Positions 16,469 through 25,510 of a DNA stretch of 64,000 nt are shown here, in pieces. The DNA comes from Streptomyces venezuelae (lineage in GTDB: Bacteria; Actinomycetota; Actinomycetes; Streptomycetales; Streptomycetaceae). Every line of letters begins with the position of its first letter. Within the stretch, counting starts at the first letter, position 1. Made by a program: the position numbers and the translations under genes. The stretch lies in contig NZ_CP029192.1 of the NCBI RefSeq assembly GCF_008642315.1, positions 6,262,001-6,326,000 of the forward strand. The letters run 5' to 3'. The notes beneath the pieces are model-generated. The model saw only the letters and a list, made by a program, of their open reading frames with translations. It ran no database searches and was not told where the DNA came from.

Positions 16469-16606
16469 AGGGCCCGGATACCTGGGAACGCCCCGTTGAA
16501 ACCCGGACGGGCGCATCCCGGTGGCGGGACACCGCCCCCGGGGTGAGGCTGCGGAGAGGTCCGCGTTCTCCCACGGGCCGCTCAGCTCCCGTCTGGAGGC
16601 CCCGTC

Positions 16607-17158
16607 GTGCCCAGCTCCGTACCCGTCCGCCGCGCCGCGGTCTCCCTCACGCTCTGCGGCACCCTGCTGGCCGGTGCGACGGCCTGCGGCGGCAGCGGCG
16701 AGGACACCGCCGCCGCGTCGGCGCCGTCCCCCAGCAGCAGCGTCGAGAAGCAGAAGTTCGCCAAGACCCGCTTCGTCGCCAACGCGGGTCTGGCCGCCGG
16801 GGCGACGTACCAGTGGATCGTGAAGCCGTACCGGGCCGGCAAGTTCAAGAAGGGCGCGGGCGGCCGCAAGTTCGCCCTGATCAAGGCGGGCCTCGCGGGC
16901 GCCTTCACGTACAACAGGCTGAAGGCCGCGACGAAGAACGCGAAGGGCGACCCCACGCTCTCCAAGGCCGTCGCCCCGCTGACGTCCGGCATCGACGCCC
17001 TGAAGGACCTGCCGTCCAAGCTCCGCAAGGGCGAGGGCACGGACTCGGTCGTGAACTCCTTCGACGACATCATCAAGGACGTCAAGGGCGCGGGCAGCAG
17101 CGCGGGCGCGGAGGTCAAGGACAAGGTGCCGTCGGCGGGCGAGCTGACCAAGGGATGA
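16607..17158 (+). CDS. Putative lipoprotein, unknown function
   Basis: A 183-residue secreted protein with a GTG start and a good GGAGG site eight bases before it. The signal peptide ends in lipobox LLAGATAC, so Cys27 should be lipidated. A Ser-rich linker follows, then a basic region (FVANAGLAAGATYQWIVKPY, KFKKGAGGRKFALIKAG) with amphipathic helices. No catalytic motif is seen. Stands alone between convergent neighbours. Confidence 0.8.
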   Translation: MPSSVPVRRAAVSLTLCGTLLAGATACGGSGEDTAAASAPSPSSSVEKQKFAKTRFVANAGLAAGATYQWIVKPYRAGKFKKGAGGRKFALIKAGLAGAFTYNRLKAATKNAKGDPTLSKAVAPLTSGIDALKDLPSKLRKGEGTDSVVNSFDDIIKDVKGAGSSAGAEVKDKVPSAGELTKG

Positions 17159-17176
17159 GCAAGGGCGCTTCCCTGG

Positions 17177-18187
17177 CTACGAGTTGAGCTCCGCCAGGAC
17201 CCGCAGCGTGTGCGGGTCCGGCGCGAGCGCCAGCAGATCCGTCACCGGACCCCTGCGCCACAGCTCAAGCCGCTCGGCGATCCGTGCACGCGGCCCGACC
17301 AGCGAGATCTCGTCGGCGAAGGCGTCCGGCACCGCGAGCACCGCCTCCTCCCTGCGGCCCGCGAGGAACAGTTCCTGGATGTGCCAGGCCTCGTCCGCGT
17401 ACCCCATGCGCGCCATCAGGTCCGCGTGGAAGTTGCGGGCCGCGTGCCCCATCCCGCCGATGTAGAAGCCGAGCATGGCCTTGACGGGGAGCAGCCCCTC
17501 GGCGACGTCGTCGCACACCTTGACCCGTGCCATGGGGGCGATGAGGAATCCCTCGGGGACGTCGGCGAGCGACGCCTCGTACACGTCGGTCCGCAGCGGC
17601 GACCAGTACAGCGGCAGCCAGCCGTCCGCGATCCGTGTCGTCTGCGCGATGTTCTTGGGCCCCTCGGCGCCGAGCAGGACCGGCAGGTCCGCGCGGAGGG
17701 GGTGGGTGATCGGCTTGAGGGGCTTGCCGAGCCCGGTGCCGTCCTCGCCGCCGTACGGGTGGGAGTGGAAGCGGCCCGCGACCTCCACGGGGCCCTCGCG
17801 GCGCAGGACTTGCCGGATCACCTCGACGTACTCGCGTGTCGCGGTCAGCGGCGACTTGGGGAACGGCCGCCCGTACCACCCCTCCACCACCTGCGGCCCC
17901 GACAGCCCCATCCCCAGCATCATGCGGCCGCCGGAGAGGTGGTCGAGGGTGAGCGCGTGCATGGCGGTGGTGACGGGGGAGCGCGCCGCCATCTGCGCGA
18001 CGGCCGTGCCGAGCCGGATCCGTGAGGTCTGCGCGGCGATCCAGGTCAGCGGCGTGAACGCGTCCGAGCCCCAGGCCTCGGCGGTCCACACGGAGTCGTA
18101 CCCGAGCCGCTCGGCCTCCTGCGCCAGGGCGACGTGTCCGGGGTCGGGGCCGCGCCCCCAGTATCCGAGTGCGAGCCCGAGCCGCAT
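17177..18187 (-). CDS. LLM-class F420-dependent oxidoreductase
   Basis: A 336-residue (beta/alpha)8 luciferase-like oxidoreductase. The N-terminus MRLGLALGYWG is typical, with VWTAEAWGSDAFTPL (F420-binding region near residue 40), IRLGTAVAQM and LDHLSGGRMMLGMG. Mycobacterial and Streptomyces members of this group use coenzyme F420. The substrate is unknown, but similar enzymes are frequent in steroid and fatty-acid catabolic regulons. A CTGACG-NNN-CGTCAG palindrome lies 22 bp before the start, and the same palindrome precedes the acyl-CoA dehydrogenase and MaoC operons. Confidence 0.9.
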   Translation of the reverse strand: MRLGLALGYWGRGPDPGHVALAQEAERLGYDSVWTAEAWGSDAFTPLTWIAAQTSRIRLGTAVAQMAARSPVTTAMHALTLDHLSGGRMMLGMGLSGPQVVEGWYGRPFPKSPLTATREYVEVIRQVLRREGPVEVAGRFHSHPYGGEDGTGLGKPLKPITHPLRADLPVLLGAEGPKNIAQTTRIADGWLPLYWSPLRTDVYEASLADVPEGFLIAPMARVKVCDDVAEGLLPVKAMLGFYIGGMGHAARNFHADLMARMGYADEAWHIQELFLAGRREEAVLAVPDAFADEISLVGPRARIAERLELWRRGPVTDLLALAPDPHTLRVLAELNS

Positions 18188-18208
18188 AGGCCTGCCTCCC
18201 TGGTGAGC

Positions 18209-18223
18209 TGACGGGGCGTCAGA
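18209..18223. promoter_or_regulatory. CTGACG-GGG-CGTCAG palindrome
   Basis: A perfect 6-3-6 inverted repeat just upstream of the LLM oxidoreductase. Near-identical palindromes occur at 23194-23208 and 32494-32508, each before a lipid or steroid catabolic gene. Likely a shared operator for an unknown regulator. Confidence 0.6.
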
Positions 18224-18253
18224 TTGGTTCCGTAGGGGAGGGACTGTACGACA

Positions 18254-18285
18254 ACGGCCCCCAGCCCGGAAGGGCGAGGGGCCGT
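18254..18285 (-). terminator. Hairpin after the DUF membrane-protein gene
   Basis: Stem ACGGCCCC / GGGGCCGT with an inner GCCC/GGGC pairing, 17 bp beyond the stop of the minus-strand gene at 18302. Confidence 0.6.
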
Positions 18286-18301
18286 GCGAGGCCTACCGGG
18301 A

Positions 18302-19168
18302 TCAGCCGCGCTGGATCCCCGTGGTGTCCTGGAGGACGCCACGACGGCCGTCCTGCGTCTGGGCCACCAGGCCGGGGCCGCGCTGCTCGACGGCCAGGTA
18401 CCAGGTGCCCGGCGCCAGCTCGGCGATCGGCGTGGGCGAGCCGTCCTCCGCGTACAGCGGACGCGGCACCGGCACGGCGAACCAGAACGGCGAGAAGTCA
18501 CCGGCGGGCTGCGCCTGCGCGGGCGGCGGGGTCTGCCCGGCCTGCGGCTGCGGCTGGCCACCGAAGGACTGGCCCTGCGGCTGGCCCGGCTGACCGCCGT
18601 ACGGGGCGCCCGGCTGCGGCTGACCCGCACCGGCGCCCGGGTAGCCGTAGCCACCCTGCGGCTGACCGCCGTAGGGCTGCGGGGCCATCGGCTTCGGGCC
18701 GCCCATGAGCGGGGCCTTCAGCGCAGGAACGATCAGCCCGGCGACCGCACCGGCGGCGAGCACCAGGGCGGCGATCAGGCCGAGGATGAGGCCGACACCG
18801 GCGTCCGGGGAGTCTCCGCGGGCACCGAGCGAGCTGTCGAAGAAGAAGCCGTAGGACTGGTCGGTGTCGAAGATCGCACCGAGCGAGCTCCACGCGGCGG
18901 CGATGGCGAAGGCCACACCGAGCTGGCCGAGGTCGAGGCCCGCGACCTTGCGCTGCTGCGGCAGCGCGCGGCCGACGACGATGAGGGCCGCACCGATGAT
19001 GCCGAGCAGGTACACGCTCAGCAGCAGGTTGCCGTTCTCCCAGGCGTTCGGGATTTTGTCATCGGGGGCGCCGTCGATGTCGAGGGTGCCGAGGAACGAG
19101 GCGATGAAGAGCAACACCGCTGCTCCGATCACCACGCCGTCGCCTCGAGTGAGGGAGCGGAAATTCAC
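18302..19168 (-). CDS. Four-helix membrane protein with Pro/Gln/Gly-rich tail (DUF5336-like)
   Basis: A 288-residue protein. Four membrane helices lie within residues 10-140 (GVVIGAAVLLFIASFLG, LLSVYLLGIIGAALIVVG, GVAFAIAAAWSSLGAIF, LILGLIAALVLAAGAVAGLI). A long low-complexity tail of PYGGQPQG repeats follows (about 155-225), then a conserved C-terminal piece (FWFAVPVPRPLYAED, LAPGTWYLAVEQRG). GTG 19168 was chosen because GAAGGA lies seven bases upstream; a much longer open frame upstream has no support. The layout resembles actinobacterial DUF5336 proteins. Function unknown. Confidence 0.8.
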   Translation of the reverse strand: MNFRSLTRGDGVVIGAAVLLFIASFLGTLDIDGAPDDKIPNAWENGNLLLSVYLLGIIGAALIVVGRALPQQRKVAGLDLGQLGVAFAIAAAWSSLGAIFDTDQSYGFFFDSSLGARGDSPDAGVGLILGLIAALVLAAGAVAGLIVPALKAPLMGGPKPMAPQPYGGQPQGGYGYPGAGAGQPQPGAPYGGQPGQPQGQSFGGQPQPQAGQTPPPAQAQPAGDFSPFWFAVPVPRPLYAEDGSPTPIAELAPGTWYLAVEQRGPGLVAQTQDGRRGVLQDTTGIQRG

Positions 19169-19362
19169 TTCAGGGTCCTTCGTCAGTCGTCTCGTCAGTG
19201 GAGGCGTCGCTGTCGCCGTAGTCGCGGTCGTGTCGCGGTGCGCGAAGCGCGGGGGTGGCCCCTCATCGTAGGGAGGACAATATCGTCCGGACGTGCGGGG
19301 TGTCTGCTCGGGATAAAGACGTCCACGCTTCATGGCGAAGACGTTCACCTCCGCTTCCGCCC

Positions 19363-20397
19363 CTACTTGCGCAGGAACCCCGCGATTCCCTCCGAAATCC
19401 CCTGCGCCGCCTTCTGGCGCCACGCAGGGCTCGTCAGCAGGGCCTCGTCCTTCGCGTCCCGCATGTTCCCGCACTCGATGAACACCTTGGGAACGGTGGA
19501 GAGGTTGAGGCCCCCGAGGTCCGTGCGGGTGTCGAGGCCGGTGCCGCCGCCGATGTAGTTCGAGGGGGCGCTGCCCGTCACGCTCACGAACTTGCCGGCG
19601 ATGCGTTCGCCCAGCTCCTTCGAGGGCGCGACGATCGCCGAGGTGTCGGCCGAACCGGACCGCACCTTCCCCGGCATGATCACGTGATAGCCGCGGTTGC
19701 CGGCGCCCGAGCCGTCGGCGTGGATGGAGACCACCGCGTCGGCGTGTGCCTTGTTGCCGATCCGGGCGCGCTCGTCGACGCACGGACCCCACGGGCGGTC
19801 GTCGTCCTGTGTGAACTTGACCGTGGCGCCCTGTTTCTGGAGCAGCGTCCGCAGCTTGCGCGAGACGTCCAGGGTGAACTTCGCCTCGGTGTAGCCGTGG
19901 TTGGTCGACGTGCCCGTCGTGTCGCACTCCTTGCGGTTCGTCCCGATGTCGACCTGTCGGTTGATGTCCGACGGGTGGCGGAAGTTGCCGGGGTTGTGGC
20001 CGGGGTCGATCACGACGACCTTGCCCTTGAGGGGACCGTTGGCGGCGGGACGGCCACCGGACGGCTTCGTGGCCGAATCGTTGTCGTCGCCGTCCCCGCC
20101 CTTGCCGTCCTTGTCGTTCTTGTCCTTTTCCCCGTTCTTCCCGTCCTTGTCGGAGGGGCTGGCTCCGGACACGGGCGACGAGGAGGAGCCGGACGGCGCG
20201 TCCGGGTCGGCGGACGCGCTCGACGAGGCCGGCAGCGATCTCGCGGGCTCGTTCCCGTCGGGCCCGCTGGTCGCCTGGTAGACGAGATACCCCGCCAGAC
20301 AGGTCGGCACCAGCGCGGCGACGGCCACCGTCAGCGGTCGGCGGACGCTGCGCCGGGGCGGCTGGGAGGGATCGAATTCCGGACCTACGTACGACAC
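19363..20397 (-). CDS. N-acetylmuramoyl-L-alanine amidase (Amidase_3)
   Basis: A 344-residue envelope hydrolase that cleaves the amide bond between muramic acid and L-alanine of peptidoglycan. An N-terminal membrane anchor (PLTVAVAALVPTCLAGYLVY) is followed by a long Ser/Asp/Lys low-complexity linker (about 50-115). The catalytic domain shows the zinc ligands in VVIDPGHNPG, HGYTEAKFTL and VVSIHADGSG, with the catalytic Glu in FIECGNMRD. Two internal Cys (KECDTTG, GPCVDER) may form a disulfide. It acts outside the membrane in growth or division. Confidence 0.92.
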   Translation of the reverse strand: MSYVGPEFDPSQPPRRSVRRPLTVAVAALVPTCLAGYLVYQATSGPDGNEPARSLPASSSASADPDAPSGSSSSPVSGASPSDKDGKNGEKDKNDKDGKGGDGDDNDSATKPSGGRPAANGPLKGKVVVIDPGHNPGNFRHPSDINRQVDIGTNRKECDTTGTSTNHGYTEAKFTLDVSRKLRTLLQKQGATVKFTQDDDRPWGPCVDERARIGNKAHADAVVSIHADGSGAGNRGYHVIMPGKVRSGSADTSAIVAPSKELGERIAGKFVSVTGSAPSNYIGGGTGLDTRTDLGGLNLSTVPKVFIECGNMRDAKDEALLTSPAWRQKAAQGISEGIAGFLRK

Positions 20398-20495
20398 GAG
20401 GGCGAGCCTATCCGCGAGGCCGGGCCCCTCGCTCCTGTTGGGGCCAGATACCCGGCGACCCGGCCGGGGTCGGATGCCCGTCGCTCACGCCGAGG

Positions 20496-21170
20496 TCAGA
20501 TCCCCGCCGCCGTGCGCCGCAGCACGCGCAGCGAGTCCGTCACCGCGATCTCATCGAACGCACCGGACTCCAGGGCCCTGAGGTAGACGCGGTACGGCGC
20601 CTGCCCGGTCATGATGTCGACCGGGTCGGGGAACACGTCGTGGATGACGAGCAGCCCGCCCTCGGCGACGTGCGGCGCCCAGCCCTCGTAGTCCGCCGTG
20701 GCGTGCTCGTCCGTGTGGCCGCCGTCGATGAAGACCAGGCCGAGCGCGCCGCCCCACGCCCTCGCCACCTGCGGCGAGCGCCCGACGACCGCGATCACGT
20801 GGTCCTCCAGGCCCGCCTTGTGGAGGGTGCGGCGGAAGGTCGGCAGCGTGTCCATCCGGCCGACCTCGGGGTCCACCGTCTCCGGGTCGTGGTACTCCCA
20901 GCCGGGCTGCTGCTCCTCGCTGCCGCGGTGGTGGTCGACGGTGATCGCGCTCACCCCGGCCCGCCGGGCCGCGGCGGCGAGCAGGATGGTGGAGCGGCCG
21001 CAGTACGTGCCGACCTCCAGGAGCGGCAGGCCGAGCGCGGCGGCCTCCGTCGCGGCCGCGTACAGCGCGAGCCCCTCGCCGCGCGGCATGAAGCCCTTGG
21101 CGGCCTCGAAGGCGGCGAGGACCTCCGGCTCGGGCGCGGGCATCGGCGCGGGCTCGGCGACGGCGGCCAT
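20496..21170 (-). CDS. Class I SAM-dependent methyltransferase (Methyltransf_24-like)
   Basis: A 224-residue protein. Motif LLEVGTYCGRSTILLAAAA (about residue 50), then AITVDHHRGSEEQQ, GLVFIDGGHTDEHATADYEG and GLLVIHDVFPDP match the SAM-binding Rossmann fold of O-methyltransferase-like proteins with a D-G-G-H motif. Length is normal. A Pro/Ala-rich N-terminus precedes the domain. No linked substrate genes. Confidence 0.85.
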   Translation of the reverse strand: MAAVAEPAPMPAPEPEVLAAFEAAKGFMPRGEGLALYAAATEAAALGLPLLEVGTYCGRSTILLAAAARRAGVSAITVDHHRGSEEQQPGWEYHDPETVDPEVGRMDTLPTFRRTLHKAGLEDHVIAVVGRSPQVARAWGGALGLVFIDGGHTDEHATADYEGWAPHVAEGGLLVIHDVFPDPVDIMTGQAPYRVYLRALESGAFDEIAVTDSLRVLRRTAAGI

Positions 21171-21223
21171 GGGGTTCCTCCAGGTCAGGTCGTGCGCAGC
21201 TATGGCCGCCCATGATGCACGGC

Positions 21224-21249
21224 ACCCCCGCCACGGGCGTGACGGGGGT
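21224..21249 (-). terminator. Hairpin after the MFS gene
   Basis: ACCCCCG / CGGGGGT stem with a 12-nt loop, 20 bp beyond the stop of the minus-strand MFS gene. Confidence 0.55.
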
Positions 21250-21269
21250 ACGTGTTCGGGAAGTGCGTC

Positions 21270-23009
21270 TCAGGCCGGTACGTCGCTGCTGCCCGGCAGC
21301 GACAGGTCCAGCTCGACCGGGCGGTCCTGGCCGGGGTGGGCCGCCGCCGAAGCCAGTGGGCCGTGGCCCGTGGCCCGCACCGCCAGGACGTACGAGCCGT
21401 CGCCGGGCACGGCCAGCTCGTACCGTCCGCCGTCATCCGTGAGGGCGGCGCCCGCCTGGCGCCCGCTGCGGTCGATCAGCGTCACCTTCGCGCGGGGGAC
21501 GGGCGTCCCGTCCGCGCCCCGCACCTGCCCGTGGAACCCGGCGAGGACCTGGACGGCGCGCTCCAGGTTCGCGTCCTCCTCGCTGCTGGCCCGCAGCTGC
21601 GTGGTGGCGGGACGCCGCGCGGAGGGCAGCATCAGCGCGAAGAGCAGACCGATGGCGACCGCGCCGCCCGCGATCAGGAACGACACTCGGAAACCGTGCA
21701 TGGTGGGCACCGCGACGCCCCCGACATGGTCGGCGGTGTTGGCGAGGACCATGCCGATCACGGCGCTCGACACCGACGTGCCGATCGAGCGCATCAGGGT
21801 GTTGAGGCCGTTGGCCGCGCCGGTCTCGGACGGGTCGACCGAGCCGATGATGAGCGCGGGCAGCGAGGAGTAGGCGAGGCCGATGCCCGCGCCGAGGAGC
21901 ACCGAGATGACGATGGTCTGCCAGGCGGCGCTCATCAGGCCGAGCCCGGCGCCGTAGCCGATCGCGATGATCAGCATGCCGAGGATCAGGGTCACCTTCG
22001 GGCCGTACTTCGCCGACAGGCGGGCGTAGACGGGCGCGGTGAACATCATCGTCAGGCCGAGCGGCATCACGCACAGACCCGCGACCACCATGGACTGACC
22101 GAGGCCGTAGCCGGTCGCCGTCGGCAGCTGGAGCAGCTGGGGCAGGACGAGCGAGACGGCGTAGAAGGCGACGCCGACCATGATCGAGGCGAGGTTGGTG
22201 AAGAGCACCGAGCGGCGTGCGGTGGTGCGCAGGTCGACCAGCGGGGCCTTGACGCGCAGCTCCATCACGCCCCACAGGACGAGGACGACCGCCGAGGCGC
22301 CGAAGAGGCCGAGCGTGGTCGGGTCGCTCCAGCCCCAGTCGCTGCCCTTGGTGATGGGCAGCAGGAACAGGACGAGTCCGGCGGAGAGGCCGAGCGCGCC
22401 GAGCACGTCGAAGGTGCCCTCGGCGCGGACCGGGCTCTCGGGCACGAAGACGAGGGTCAGCAGGATGGAGGCGACGCCGAGGCCCGCGGAGCCGAAGAAG
22501 AGGGCGTGCCAGTCGGCGTGCTGGGCGATCAGCGCGGCGACGGGCAGGGCGAGGCCGCCGCCGACGCCGATGGAGGAGCTCATCAGGGCCATCGCCGAGC
22601 CGAGCTTCTCGCGGGGCAGCTCGTCGCGCATCAGGCCGATGCCGAGCGGGATGGCGCCCATGGCGAAGCCCTGGAGCGCGCGGCCCACGATCATCACGAC
22701 GAGATCGTCGGTGAAGCCGCAGACCAGCGAGCCCACGACCATCACGGCGAGGCTGCTGAGCAACATCTTCCGCTTGCCGTACAGGTCGCCGAGGCGCCCC
22801 ATGATCGGCGTGGAGACGGCGCCGGCGAGGAGGGTCGCCGTCATGACCCAGGTGGCGTTGGACGGCGAGGTGTTCAGCAGCTCGGGCAGGTCCTTGATGA
22901 CCGGCACGAGGAGGGTCTGCATCACCGCGACGACGATGCCGGAGAAGGCGAGCACGGGGACGACCCCGCGTATGCCGCGTGAGTGGTTCGTCGACATCGA
23001 CATCGACAT
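21270..23009 (-). CDS. MFS drug-efflux-type transporter with C-terminal carboxypeptidase-regulatory-like domain
   Basis: A 579-residue protein. Fourteen membrane helices of the DHA2 type lie within about residues 15-470. The family motif MGRLGDLYGKRKM falls in loop 2-3. After the last helix comes a soluble beta-sandwich (about 490-575): GFHGQVRGADGTPVPRAKVT, GGRYELAVPGDGSYVLAVRA and VELDLSLPG. This matches the carboxypeptidase-regulatory-like fold usually found outside cells. Its position after an even number of helices would put it in the cytoplasm, which is odd. The start MSMSMST has GGAGG eleven bases upstream. Confidence 0.88.
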   Translation of the reverse strand: MSMSMSTNHSRGIRGVVPVLAFSGIVVAVMQTLLVPVIKDLPELLNTSPSNATWVMTATLLAGAVSTPIMGRLGDLYGKRKMLLSSLAVMVVGSLVCGFTDDLVVMIVGRALQGFAMGAIPLGIGLMRDELPREKLGSAMALMSSSIGVGGGLALPVAALIAQHADWHALFFGSAGLGVASILLTLVFVPESPVRAEGTFDVLGALGLSAGLVLFLLPITKGSDWGWSDPTTLGLFGASAVVLVLWGVMELRVKAPLVDLRTTARRSVLFTNLASIMVGVAFYAVSLVLPQLLQLPTATGYGLGQSMVVAGLCVMPLGLTMMFTAPVYARLSAKYGPKVTLILGMLIIAIGYGAGLGLMSAAWQTIVISVLLGAGIGLAYSSLPALIIGSVDPSETGAANGLNTLMRSIGTSVSSAVIGMVLANTADHVGGVAVPTMHGFRVSFLIAGGAVAIGLLFALMLPSARRPATTQLRASSEEDANLERAVQVLAGFHGQVRGADGTPVPRAKVTLIDRSGRQAGAALTDDGGRYELAVPGDGSYVLAVRATGHGPLASAAAHPGQDRPVELDLSLPGSSDVPA

Positions 23010-23193
23010 TGCTTGGGGCCTCCGGGGCGGAAGGTCGGGCTCGGCAGGAGCGGGGGCGTATCGGCAGGAGCAGGAACGTGTGTGTAAGCCGAACCTGTTT
23101 CCCCGGGCGACTATTCCGACGGATGTCGTACGAGGGGAATTCTTGACCTTCTGTTAACCGAGTCATCGCCGGAGCGCCGGGGCCGGGCGGCAT

Positions 23194-23208
23194 CTGACCT
23201 TCCGTCAG
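23194..23208. promoter_or_regulatory. CTGAC-CTTCC-GTCAG palindrome
   Basis: Second copy of the CTGACG-NNN-CGTCAG-like palindrome (outer five bases pair perfectly), immediately before a KstR-type box upstream of the fused acyl-CoA dehydrogenase. Confidence 0.55.
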
Positions 23209-23210
23209 AT

Positions 23211-23224
23211 TGGAACGTGTTCTA
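23211..23224. promoter_or_regulatory. KstR-type operator before the acyl-CoA dehydrogenase operon
   Basis: TGGAACGTGTTCTA, a perfect match to TNNAACNNGTTNNA, 41 bp from the chosen start. Confidence 0.8.
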
Positions 23225-23265
23225 GTCTGTCGCCGTCCCGGCAGCTGCTACCGGCGAGGATGTCC

Positions 23266-25473
23266 ATGGGGATCGGAATCACGCGGGAACAAAGGGAGTT
23301 GGCGTCGGCGGTGCGCGGCTGGATCGCGCGTGCCGTGCCGCCCGAGGAGACGCGCAAGCTCCTGGACGGACCGCCCGGCGGCGGCCGCCCCGCCCACTGG
23401 GACGGACTCGCCGGGCAGGGGCTGCTCGGCGTCCACCTGCCCGAGGAGTACGGGGGCGGGGGCGGCGACCTCCTCGACCTGGCCGTGGTCCTCGAAGAGG
23501 CGGCACGGGCCGCACTGCCCGGGCCGTTCGCGGCGAGCTCTCTCGCCTCGCTGGTGCTGCGCCGGGCGGGAGCGCACGACCTCGCCGCCGAGCTGGCGCG
23601 GGGCGCCCGGATCGGTGCCGTCGCCCTGGACGCGGGCACGCTGACCGCCGTCGCCGTCCCCGACGGGTACGTCCTCGACGGGGTGGCGCCGCCCGTCCTC
23701 TCCGGCGGGGAGGCGGATCTGCTGATCCTGTCGGCGGCGGGGGAGCCGGAAGCGGGGGCACCGGCGCCGGGGCCCCTCTGGCTGGCTGTCGACGCCGCCG
23801 CGCTGACCGTACGTACCCACGACAGCGCCGACCCGACCCGCCCCACCGCCGAAGTGGGCGCACGGGGCGTCCACGTCCCCGCCGACCGGGTGCTCGCCGT
23901 GGACTCCGCGGCCGTCCGCGATCTGGCCGCCGCCGTACTCGCCGCCGACGCGTGCGGCACCGCCGCGTGGGCGCTGCACACCGCCGCCGGACACGCCAAG
24001 GTGCGCGAGCAGTTCGGGCGGCCCATCGGACAGTTCCAGGGCGTCAAGCACCTCTGCGCGGACATGCTGGTCCGCGTCGAGCAGGCGCGGGCCCTGGCGT
24101 GGGACGCGGCCCGCGCGGCGGACGGGCCCGACGTACCCGCCGACGTGCGCGGTCTGGTCACGGCGCTGGCCGCGGGCACCGCCCTGGACGCCGCGTACTC
24201 CTGCGCCAAGGACTGTGTGCAGATCCTCGGCGGCATCGGCTTCACCTGGGAGCACGACGCCCACCTGTACCTGCGCCGGGCGGTGGTCGCGCGGCAGCTG
24301 CTCGGCGCCGGTGACGCGCACCGGCTGCGGGCCGTGCGGCTCGCGGAGGGCGGCGCGCGGCGCGAGCTGCGCCTGGAGCTGCCGGATGAGGCGGAGACGT
24401 ACGACCACCGGGCCCGGGCCCGCGAGGCGATCGCCGCGGCCCGCGGGCTCGACCCGGCCGCGGCCCGCAAGGCCCTCGCCCCCACCGGTTACGCGGCCCC
24501 GCACCTCCCCGCCCCGCACGGCCTCGGCGCGGGCCCCGTCCAACAACTGGTCATCCAGGAGGAGTTGAAGGCGGCCGGAGTCAGGATCGGCGATCTGGGG
24601 ATCGCGACCTGGGTGATCCCCTCCCTCATCGCGTACGGCACCGAGAAGCAGCGGGACCGCTTCCTCGCCCCCACCCTGCGCGGCGAGCTGCTCTGGTGCC
24701 AGCTCTTCAGCGAGCCGGAGGCGGGCTCCGACCTCGCGTCCCTGCGCACACGGGCCGAGCGCGTCGACGGCGGGTGGCGCGTCAACGGGCAGAAGGTGTG
24801 GACGAGCGCGGCCCAGTGGGCGGACCACGGGATCCTCCTCGCCCGCACGAACCCGTCGGCGCCCAAGCACAAGGGCCTGACGTACTTCCTCGTCGACATG
24901 AAGGCCGCGAGCGGCATCGACATCCGCCCCCTCAAGGAGATCACCGGGGACGCCCTCTTCAACGAGGTGTACTTCGACGACGTCTTCCTGCCGGACGAAG
25001 CGGTCGTCGGCGAGATCGACGACGGCTGGCGGGTCGCCCGCGACACCCTCGGCAACGAACGGGTCCACATGGCGGACCAGCTGACGTTCGACACGGGCCT
25101 CGAAGCGCTCATCGCGCGCGCCGGTGAACTCGACGGCGCCCACCGCGCCCGCATCGGAGCGCTCGCCGCCGAGGCCCACGCCCTCGCCTGCATCGGGCTG
25201 CGCACGACCATCCGGCAGGTCGCGGGCGGGGGCGAGGAGCCGGGCCCCGGCGCGGATTCCTCCGTACGCAAACTCGTCCAGACCCCGCACCAGCAGAAGG
25301 TCGCCGAGCTCGCCCTCGAACTCCTCGGCACGGCGGGCGCGGTCCGCGAGGGCCCGGGGGAGCGGGCGCTGCACGGCTTCCTGATGTCTCGCTGCCTGAC
25401 GATCGCGGGCGGCACCACCCAGGTCCAGCTCAATGTCGTCGCCGAGCGCATCCTCGGCCTGCCCCGTGACTGA
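23266..25473 (+). CDS. Fused double acyl-CoA dehydrogenase
   Basis: A 735-residue protein containing two acyl-CoA dehydrogenase units in tandem. The first (about 1-365) ends with VREQFGRPIGQFQGVKHLCA and QILGGIGFTWEHDAHLYLRR. The second (about 375-735) has LFSEPEAGSDLASLR, the FAD-binding TIAGGTTQVQLNVVAERILG and KVWTSAAQWADHG. Mycobacterial cholesterol degradation uses alpha2-beta2 ChsE-type dehydrogenases made from two genes; here the two halves appear as one chain. Start 23266 was preferred over 23260 because GCGAGG then sits at proper spacing. It probably desaturates a steroid side-chain or other bulky acyl-CoA. KstR-type box upstream. Confidence 0.9.
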   Translation: MGIGITREQRELASAVRGWIARAVPPEETRKLLDGPPGGGRPAHWDGLAGQGLLGVHLPEEYGGGGGDLLDLAVVLEEAARAALPGPFAASSLASLVLRRAGAHDLAAELARGARIGAVALDAGTLTAVAVPDGYVLDGVAPPVLSGGEADLLILSAAGEPEAGAPAPGPLWLAVDAAALTVRTHDSADPTRPTAEVGARGVHVPADRVLAVDSAAVRDLAAAVLAADACGTAAWALHTAAGHAKVREQFGRPIGQFQGVKHLCADMLVRVEQARALAWDAARAADGPDVPADVRGLVTALAAGTALDAAYSCAKDCVQILGGIGFTWEHDAHLYLRRAVVARQLLGAGDAHRLRAVRLAEGGARRELRLELPDEAETYDHRARAREAIAAARGLDPAAARKALAPTGYAAPHLPAPHGLGAGPVQQLVIQEELKAAGVRIGDLGIATWVIPSLIAYGTEKQRDRFLAPTLRGELLWCQLFSEPEAGSDLASLRTRAERVDGGWRVNGQKVWTSAAQWADHGILLARTNPSAPKHKGLTYFLVDMKAASGIDIRPLKEITGDALFNEVYFDDVFLPDEAVVGEIDDGWRVARDTLGNERVHMADQLTFDTGLEALIARAGELDGAHRARIGALAAEAHALACIGLRTTIRQVAGGGEEPGPGADSSVRKLVQTPHQQKVAELALELLGTAGAVREGPGERALHGFLMSRCLTIAGGTTQVQLNVVAERILGLPRD

Positions 25474-25510
25474 CCTCCGCCCGCCCCCTGACCGAAGGAG
25501 TACGAGCGTC

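Noticed and set aside
19169..19927. Upstream extension of the DUF5336-like gene
   Set aside because: Open only by chance, antisense-like composition, overlaps the amidase gene; GTG 19168 has GAAGGA.
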